NCBI GenBank assembly: GCA_934700335.1
Contig: CAKUXM010000007.1
Coordinates: forward strand, 31,414 to 95,413
DNA length: 64,000 nucleotides
Direction of reading: 5' to 3'
DNA from: an uncultured Candidatus Melainabacteria bacterium
Lineage (GTDB): Bacteria; Cyanobacteriota; Vampirovibrionia; Gastranaerophilales; Gastranaerophilaceae
The notes under the pieces are model-generated. The model did not search any database. It was not told the DNA's origin and saw nothing but the letters and a program-made list of their open reading frames with translations. Positions 59,391 through 64,000 of this stretch are shown here, in pieces. How positions within the stretch are numbered: position 1 is the stretch's first letter; each line of letters opens with the position of its first letter. The translations under genes and the position numbers were made by a program.

Positions 59391-61085
59391 CTATTTGATG
59401 TTAGCATATTTCCAAGCATCAAATGTTGGTTTTGTATTGATATATTTCTTTTCTTTTGTTTCATCAGTATCGCTGATATCACCGTGAGCGATTGAACGAT
59501 AGATTCTGTTGTAGTATTCAATAACCATACGGTCTGAATTGAAGTAAGCTTCAGCAGTTCTGATAGCTTGTCTCATCATTCTTGCCCATTCTTCTTTATT
59601 TTCGTAATATGTAGGAATGATTTCGTTTTCGATAGTGTTCATGATATATTCATGATCTTTCCAGTGTCTTTCTTCCCATGGAATATCGTCATCAAGTCCT
59701 TCATACTCTACAGAGTAACCGTTAATACCATTGAATGTACCTTCAACTGTCCAACCATCATAGATTGATAAGTGTAATGCGCCGTTAGCGTTTGCACTCA
59801 TACCTGATGTACCTGAAGCTTCAAATGGTCTTAAAGGTGTGTTCAACCATACATCAGTACCCATTTTTAATTTTTTACTTAATTGTAATTCATAACCTGG
59901 TAATACAACTACGTTTTTCATTGAGTGTGAACGGTTCAACAACTTATTGAACATTTCTCTACCCATAACATCATCTGGGTGGAATTTACCAGCGAAGATA
60001 ATTTGAATTTTGTTGCTGTTAAGCAATTTCATAATTCTATCATTATCCATTAAGATTAACCAAGCACGTTTGTAATCAGCAAATCTTCTTGCCCAAGTAA
60101 TTGTTAATACATCTGGGTCAAATCTTTTACCAGCCACGTTAGCAACATATTTGAATAAAGAAGTTTTCATTTCTTTTTTTGCCGCTAGTAATTGTGCAAA
60201 AGTTTTATCTCCGTTCATACGTGAGTCTTGCCAGTAGTGTAAGTTTACTGCGTTAGTGATAGCACGGATTGGGCATCTGCCTTCAACGTGTTCCCACATT
60301 TTGTTAGAAACAAGACCGTGTAATTGTGATACTGCGTTAGCAATACGGCTCATTTTCAAAGCTGCAACTGTAAGTGAGAAGTTTTCACCGCCAAGAGCAA
60401 CTGCTGTTTCTCTTGATGCGCCTTGGAAATAACCACCTTCCATCAATGTATCAACCCAGTGAACTTCGTTACCCGCTGCTACTGGAGTATGAGTTGTAAA
60501 TACTGTTTGTTTTTTAACTGCCTCTAAATCACCTTTTGATTGTTTCAATAATTCAAATGCTGCAGGAAGCGCATGACCTTCGTTCATATGGATAACGTCA
60601 AACTTAAATCCTGCTTTTTGAAGGATTCTAACACCGCCAACACCAAGAACTACTTCTTGAGCAATTCTGATTTTTTCGTTACCGTCATATAATCTATGAG
60701 AGATACTTCTAGCCCAATCACTATTTCCCTCAATATCTGTTGTTAATAAGTATACAGGACAAGAACCAAATAATTCTGGTTCTACTCTATATGCTTTAAC
60801 TTTAACTTTTTCACCGAAAATATCTATTTCAGTAGAGATACCTAAATCTGTTAAGAAATCATAGTATTTTCTAATATAAGCTACTTCAACTTGTCCATTG
60901 TGGTCGATACGTTGATCATAATAACCGTAAGACCATAACATTGTTACACCTACCATTGGTAATTGTAGGTAACCGGCAGATAACATGTGTGAACCTGCCA
61001 AAAATCCTAAACCGCCTGAATATGTATTTAGCGATTGATCTAATGCAATTTCCATTGAGAAATACGCTACTTTTGGTAATGCCAT
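59391..61085 (-). CDS. Alpha-glucan phosphorylase-like protein (GT35-related) lacking the PLP lysine
   Basis: The 564-residue protein resembles the short alpha-glucan phosphorylases (TIGR02094): KVAYFSMEIALDQSLNTYSGGLG (parts, 5-27), HMNEGHALPAAF (about 167-178), VFTTHTPVAAGNE, WARRFADYKRAWLI and PLRPFEASGTSGM. Phosphorylases have SGTSGMK with the Lys bound to PLP; here the residue is Ser 430 (SGMSANANG; codon AGT at 59796-59798). Without it phosphorolysis is unlikely, so the enzyme may be a different glycosyltransferase or inactive. The start at 61085 has AAAGG about 10 nt upstream. It lies apart from glgC. Confidence 0.85.
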   Translation of the reverse strand: MALPKVAYFSMEIALDQSLNTYSGGLGFLAGSHMLSAGYLQLPMVGVTMLWSYGYYDQRIDHNGQVEVAYIRKYYDFLTDLGISTEIDIFGEKVKVKAYRVEPELFGSCPVYLLTTDIEGNSDWARSISHRLYDGNEKIRIAQEVVLGVGGVRILQKAGFKFDVIHMNEGHALPAAFELLKQSKGDLEAVKKQTVFTTHTPVAAGNEVHWVDTLMEGGYFQGASRETAVALGGENFSLTVAALKMSRIANAVSQLHGLVSNKMWEHVEGRCPIRAITNAVNLHYWQDSRMNGDKTFAQLLAAKKEMKTSLFKYVANVAGKRFDPDVLTITWARRFADYKRAWLILMDNDRIMKLLNSNKIQIIFAGKFHPDDVMGREMFNKLLNRSHSMKNVVVLPGYELQLSKKLKMGTDVWLNTPLRPFEASGTSGMSANANGALHLSIYDGWTVEGTFNGINGYSVEYEGLDDDIPWEERHWKDHEYIMNTIENEIIPTYYENKEEWARMMRQAIRTAEAYFNSDRMVIEYYNRIYRSIAHGDISDTDETKEKKYINTKPTFDAWKYANIK

Positions 61086-61235
61086 AATTTTTCTAACCTT
61101 TTCTTTTCTTCCTTGTGTAATACGTTGTGGATTGCTCCACTACTAGCATAGCATAAAAATACCACGTGCAAAATATTTCAACTATTTAATGTAGTTGAAA
61201 GCTTGAAAATGCAAATATAGACATGATTTTACATG

Positions 61236-62237
61236 TTACGAATTCGTAACAATTTCAACAATTTCTTCTGCTGAAATATCTAGGCATGTTAATTCTGCGC
61301 AAGAGGTTTGTCTTCTTTCCCATAAACAAGGTGCAAGTGGACAATGTTTTTTAGATTTGATTGCCGTTACAAAATCAGCTTGTGGAATAAGTTTGTTTTC
61401 ATCTGTTGAACCAAAGATTGCGTAAGTTCTCGTATTCATAGCAACAGCAACATGTAATGGCGCAGAATCCGAGCATAAGAATTTTTCTGATTTTCCGATT
61501 AGTTCAGCTAAATCTTTTAAGTTTTTGATTTGACCTTTTGTGTAATCATCATAATCAAATGTTCCACATTCTTTTTTAATGATATCAATACATTCTTTGT
61601 CGTCTGGTCCACCTGTTAAAATAACGTGTTTACCTTGTTCAACTAAAAGTTTCAAAACCTTTGCCCAAGTTTGTGCAGGAACTGTTTTTATAATTCCTTT
61701 TTTTATGCTCATTTGACTAACTCCAGGGTGGATAAGAATAGAATTTTCAATCTTTTCCTGAGATTGAACATTGATTTCTGGTAATTCTGTAACTTCACTT
61801 GTCAACGGCATTGCAAGTGCATGATACATTTTTGAAGCATATTGATTTTTATTTAATTCAACAGCATTTGTAAGTAACATTTGACTTAATTTGCCTGTAT
61901 TGTAGCCAATTCTTGTTTTTATACCAGTCATGAATAACAACACGCTTATTAATTTGTTTCCGCCAGATGATAAAATCGCATCATATTTGCCAAAACGAGC
62001 TTTTAATACCATTTTTAACAATTCTGTATATTTATTTTTGCCTTTAACATCTACGAAATACAATTCATCAATCAAATCTGTTAAATCTTTGATTGATTTA
62101 GTTCTTTTTTCAAGGCAAAGTGTAATTTTTGCTTCGTGATAAGTTTTCTTTAGCGAAATGATTGTCGGTAAAAACAATATTTCATCACCAATTCCACCAA
62201 AATTTATTATAAAAATTTTATTTATTTTGTTATTCAT
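61236..62237 (-). CDS. Glycosyltransferase family 9 (heptosyltransferase-like)
   Basis: The 333 residues match GT9: IFIINFGGIGDEILFLPTII (8-27), then SILIHPGVSQ, HVILTGGPDD and FLCSDSAPLHVAVAMNTRTYAIFGST (parts, about 254-279). These enzymes add heptose or related sugars to lipopolysaccharide core on the inner face of the membrane. The presence in a Gram-negative envelope gene set is consistent. TATAAT ends 9 nt before the ATG with no Shine-Dalgarno, so it is nearly leaderless. It is divergent from comM (44 bp). Confidence 0.87.
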   Translation of the reverse strand: MNNKINKIFIINFGGIGDEILFLPTIISLKKTYHEAKITLCLEKRTKSIKDLTDLIDELYFVDVKGKNKYTELLKMVLKARFGKYDAILSSGGNKLISVLLFMTGIKTRIGYNTGKLSQMLLTNAVELNKNQYASKMYHALAMPLTSEVTELPEINVQSQEKIENSILIHPGVSQMSIKKGIIKTVPAQTWAKVLKLLVEQGKHVILTGGPDDKECIDIIKKECGTFDYDDYTKGQIKNLKDLAELIGKSEKFLCSDSAPLHVAVAMNTRTYAIFGSTDENKLIPQADFVTAIKSKKHCPLAPCLWERRQTSCAELTCLDISAEEIVEIVTNS

Positions 62238-62280
62238 AGTAAAATCATTATATTACAAAAATCATAAAATTGGAGATTAA

Positions 62281-63798
62281 ATGGTTTGTAAGGTTATAAC
62301 ATCGTCCGTAATCGGATTAGAAGCATATAAAATAGAGGTTGAAGTTGATACAGTAAATTCACTACCTAGCGTAAGCATAGTGGGATTACCTGACACTGCC
62401 ATCAACGAAGCACGAGAAAGAGTTCGCTCTGCTATAAAAAATTCAACTTATACTTTTCCAAGAGGCAAAGTTGTTATAAATCTTGCGCCGGCAGATATTA
62501 GAAAAGAAGGTACAAACTACGATTTACCAATTGCGATAGGAATTTTAATTGAAGAAGGGCTTTTAAATCAACAAGATATTGAAGGCTGGGGTTTTATTGG
62601 TGAACTTTCTCTTGACGGTCATTTGAGAAAAACTAACGGCGTTTTACCTCTTGTAGAAGGTCTTAAAGCCGTTGGAATTAAAAAAGTTATTATTCCAAAA
62701 GAGAATATTTTAGAAGCATCTTTTACAAGCGATATCGAAGTCTTTGGCGCAGAACATTTAACAGATGTAGTAAATAATTTTATTGATACACCTTTAACGC
62801 CTGTTAAAAGCAAATTAGAAGATTATCTTGCAAATGTTGAAGACGAAGAAATTTTATTCGATTTTAAAAACGTAAAAGGTCAACAAAAAGCTAAAAAAGC
62901 TCTTGAAATCGCAGCAGCGGGCGGACATAATATGCTTATGGTAGGTTCACCTGGCTCTGGTAAGACTTTAATGGCAAAATGTTTTCAATCAATCTTGCCA
63001 CCGTTAACTCCGCAAGAATCTATTGAACTTACAAAAATTTATTCTGTTTCTGGATTGTTATCTGAAACTAACCCACTCGTTACAAAAAGACCGTTTAGAA
63101 TAATTCACCACACAGCATCTGCTATTGGTATTATTGGTGGCGGAACTTCTCCAAAACCTGGAGAAATCACTCTTGCACACAGAGGTGTTTTGTTCCTTGA
63201 TGAAATGGTTGAATTTCCAAGAAATGTTTTAGAGGTTCTTCGTCAACCGCTTGAAGACGGCGAAATCTCTATTTCCCGTGTTAAAAATTCTGTTAAATAT
63301 CCAGCAGATTTTATTTTGTTAGGCGCTATGAATCCTTGTCCTTGTGGATTTTTAGGTGATAAAGAAAAACAATGTACTTGCACAGAATATCAAATTCAAA
63401 AATATAAATCACGACTTTCTGGTCCTTTAATGGATAGAATTGATTTACAAGTCGAAGTTCCAAGACTTACCGCAGAAGAACTTATTAACACAAAACAAAC
63501 AGGTGAATCTTCTGCTGATATTAGAAAAAGAGTTGTAAATGCTAGAAAAATTCAGTATGAAAGATATAAAAATGAAAAAATTCTTACAAACTCTGATTTA
63601 ACTTCAAAATTGATACCAAAATATTGCACGATTGATAAAGCATCAGAACAAATTTTAAAAATGGCTGCTGTAAAATATCAACTTTCCGGAAGAAAATACG
63701 ATAGAATTTTGAAATTAGCAAGAACAATTGCCGATTTAGATAACTCTGAAAACATTACCTCAATGCACATTACACAGGCTTTACAATACAGAATTTAA
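62281..63798 (+). CDS. comM: ComM/YifB family Mg-chelatase-like ATPase
   Basis: ComM is an AAA+ hexameric helicase that drives branch migration during natural transformation. The 505 residues show the N-terminal Lon-protease-like domain (1-170, GLPDTAINEARERVRSAI), Walker A GSPGSGKTLMAK (about 220-231), Walker B VLFLDEM, and the AMNPCPCGFLGDKEKQCTC insert (parts, about 351-369), plus ISRVKNSVKYP. TGGAG lies 6 nt before the ATG. No other competence gene is in the window. Confidence 0.94.
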   Translation: MVCKVITSSVIGLEAYKIEVEVDTVNSLPSVSIVGLPDTAINEARERVRSAIKNSTYTFPRGKVVINLAPADIRKEGTNYDLPIAIGILIEEGLLNQQDIEGWGFIGELSLDGHLRKTNGVLPLVEGLKAVGIKKVIIPKENILEASFTSDIEVFGAEHLTDVVNNFIDTPLTPVKSKLEDYLANVEDEEILFDFKNVKGQQKAKKALEIAAAGGHNMLMVGSPGSGKTLMAKCFQSILPPLTPQESIELTKIYSVSGLLSETNPLVTKRPFRIIHHTASAIGIIGGGTSPKPGEITLAHRGVLFLDEMVEFPRNVLEVLRQPLEDGEISISRVKNSVKYPADFILLGAMNPCPCGFLGDKEKQCTCTEYQIQKYKSRLSGPLMDRIDLQVEVPRLTAEELINTKQTGESSADIRKRVVNARKIQYERYKNEKILTNSDLTSKLIPKYCTIDKASEQILKMAAVKYQLSGRKYDRILKLARTIADLDNSENITSMHITQALQYRI

Positions 63799-64000
63799 CA
63801 TTTTGTAGATTGGAGATACACTTTTTGTCATTGCGAGCGATAGCGAAGTAATCCAAGAAAGTCTTAACAATATTACGATTTTCGATAAGAATATATCATT
63901 TTCTTAACAAAAGTTAATAATAAAACTCAAAAAAGTCAATAAATAAATTTAAATTTCCTTTATATAAATGTAAGAGATTTAAAAATTATTAAGAGAGAAA
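63799..64000. repeat. Known-type GCGAGCG repeat and A/T-rich 3' flank
   Basis: The part 63828-63857 carries the sequence GTCATTGCGAGCGATAGCGA and then AGTAATCC, similar to a short interspersed repeat found in many bacteria. The rest up to 64000 is A/T-rich. The last bases (AAGAGAGAAA) look like a Shine-Dalgarno for a gene beyond the window. Confidence 0.6.

Noticed and set aside
1..64000. CRISPR array, prophage or transposase gene
   Set aside because: No regularly spaced direct repeats, no phage structural genes, and no transposase or integrase frame is visible in the window.

Overview
The window is low-GC DNA with a Gram-negative envelope signature (FhaC/TpsB outer-membrane transporter, TpsA exoprotein, heptosyltransferase-like GT9), a flagellar export apparatus, meso-diaminopimelate dehydrogenase, a glycogen pathway gene (glgC) and an ssrA tag ending ALAA. 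Together with several proteins that open with a short Asn/Ile/Pro-rich stretch followed by an F-x-G motif, this suggests a gut or environmental member of the non-photosynthetic Cyanobacteria (Vampirovibrionia/Melainabacteria, order Gastranaerophilales-like). The lineage is an inference from gene content; no rRNA or marker comparison could be run.

Layout. 1-4.1 kb: glgC, then rplJ-rplL behind an L10-type leader, then rnhA and a LOG-family nucleotide hydrolase. 4.1-11 kb: secreted or unknown proteins, cdd, an HTH/zinc-ribbon regulator, a secreted alpha/beta hydrolase, and two large metallopeptidase-like proteins. 11.1 kb: tRNA-Lys(CUU). 11.3-15.1 kb: fabH, mutL and an orphan DNA methyltransferase. 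15.2-18.4 kb: a small accessory block of zinc-ribbon/TM2/secreted proteins, an XRE regulator and a HigB/HigA-type toxin-antitoxin pair with a clear operator. 18.5-30.2 kb: mtnA, ruvC, a candidate small RNA, rsgA-ispA-DUF212, an unknown F-x-G protein, ddh, ruvB-yibE/F, a MerR-like protein and recA. 30.2-38.7 kb: a chain of hairpin repeats, a large membrane protein, era, an anchored unknown protein, a solute-binding lipoprotein, an HNH-nuclease F-x-G protein and a short PLP decarboxylase-like enzyme. 38.7-44.8 kb: flagellar operon fliP-fliQ-fliR-flhB-flhA followed by a PilZ protein. 44.8-51 kb: a dispersed repeat, rplU-rpmA, a coiled-coil protein, smpB, a radical SAM enzyme with a small zinc-ribbon partner, a PMT-type glycosyltransferase, a DUF151 nuclease-like protein and the tmRNA gene. 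51-57 kb: a divergent two-partner secretion pair (tpsA/tpsB) and a secreted HExxH protein. 57-64 kb: an M29 aminopeptidase carrying the F-x-G leader, an alpha-glucan phosphorylase-like enzyme lacking the PLP lysine, GT9, and comM.

Cross-cutting signals. (1) Five otherwise unrelated proteins (two metallopeptidase-like, one HNH nuclease, one M29 aminopeptidase, one unknown) share a short polar N-terminus ending in F-[KTL]-G, with no classical signal peptide. This is the best candidate for an undescribed targeting or processing system. (2) Five genes (an unknown secreted protein, an HTH/zinc-ribbon gene, ruvC, ruvB, era) have a -10 hexamer ending exactly 6 nt before ATG and no Shine-Dalgarno, so they look leaderless; mutL, rsgA, smpB and others are close to this. 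(3) The tmRNA gene is nested between a partial copy of its own 5' end and a split copy of its own 3' end. (4) A dispersed intergenic repeat has a hairpin that covaries between copies. (5) At least two compact promoter-terminator units look like small RNA genes.
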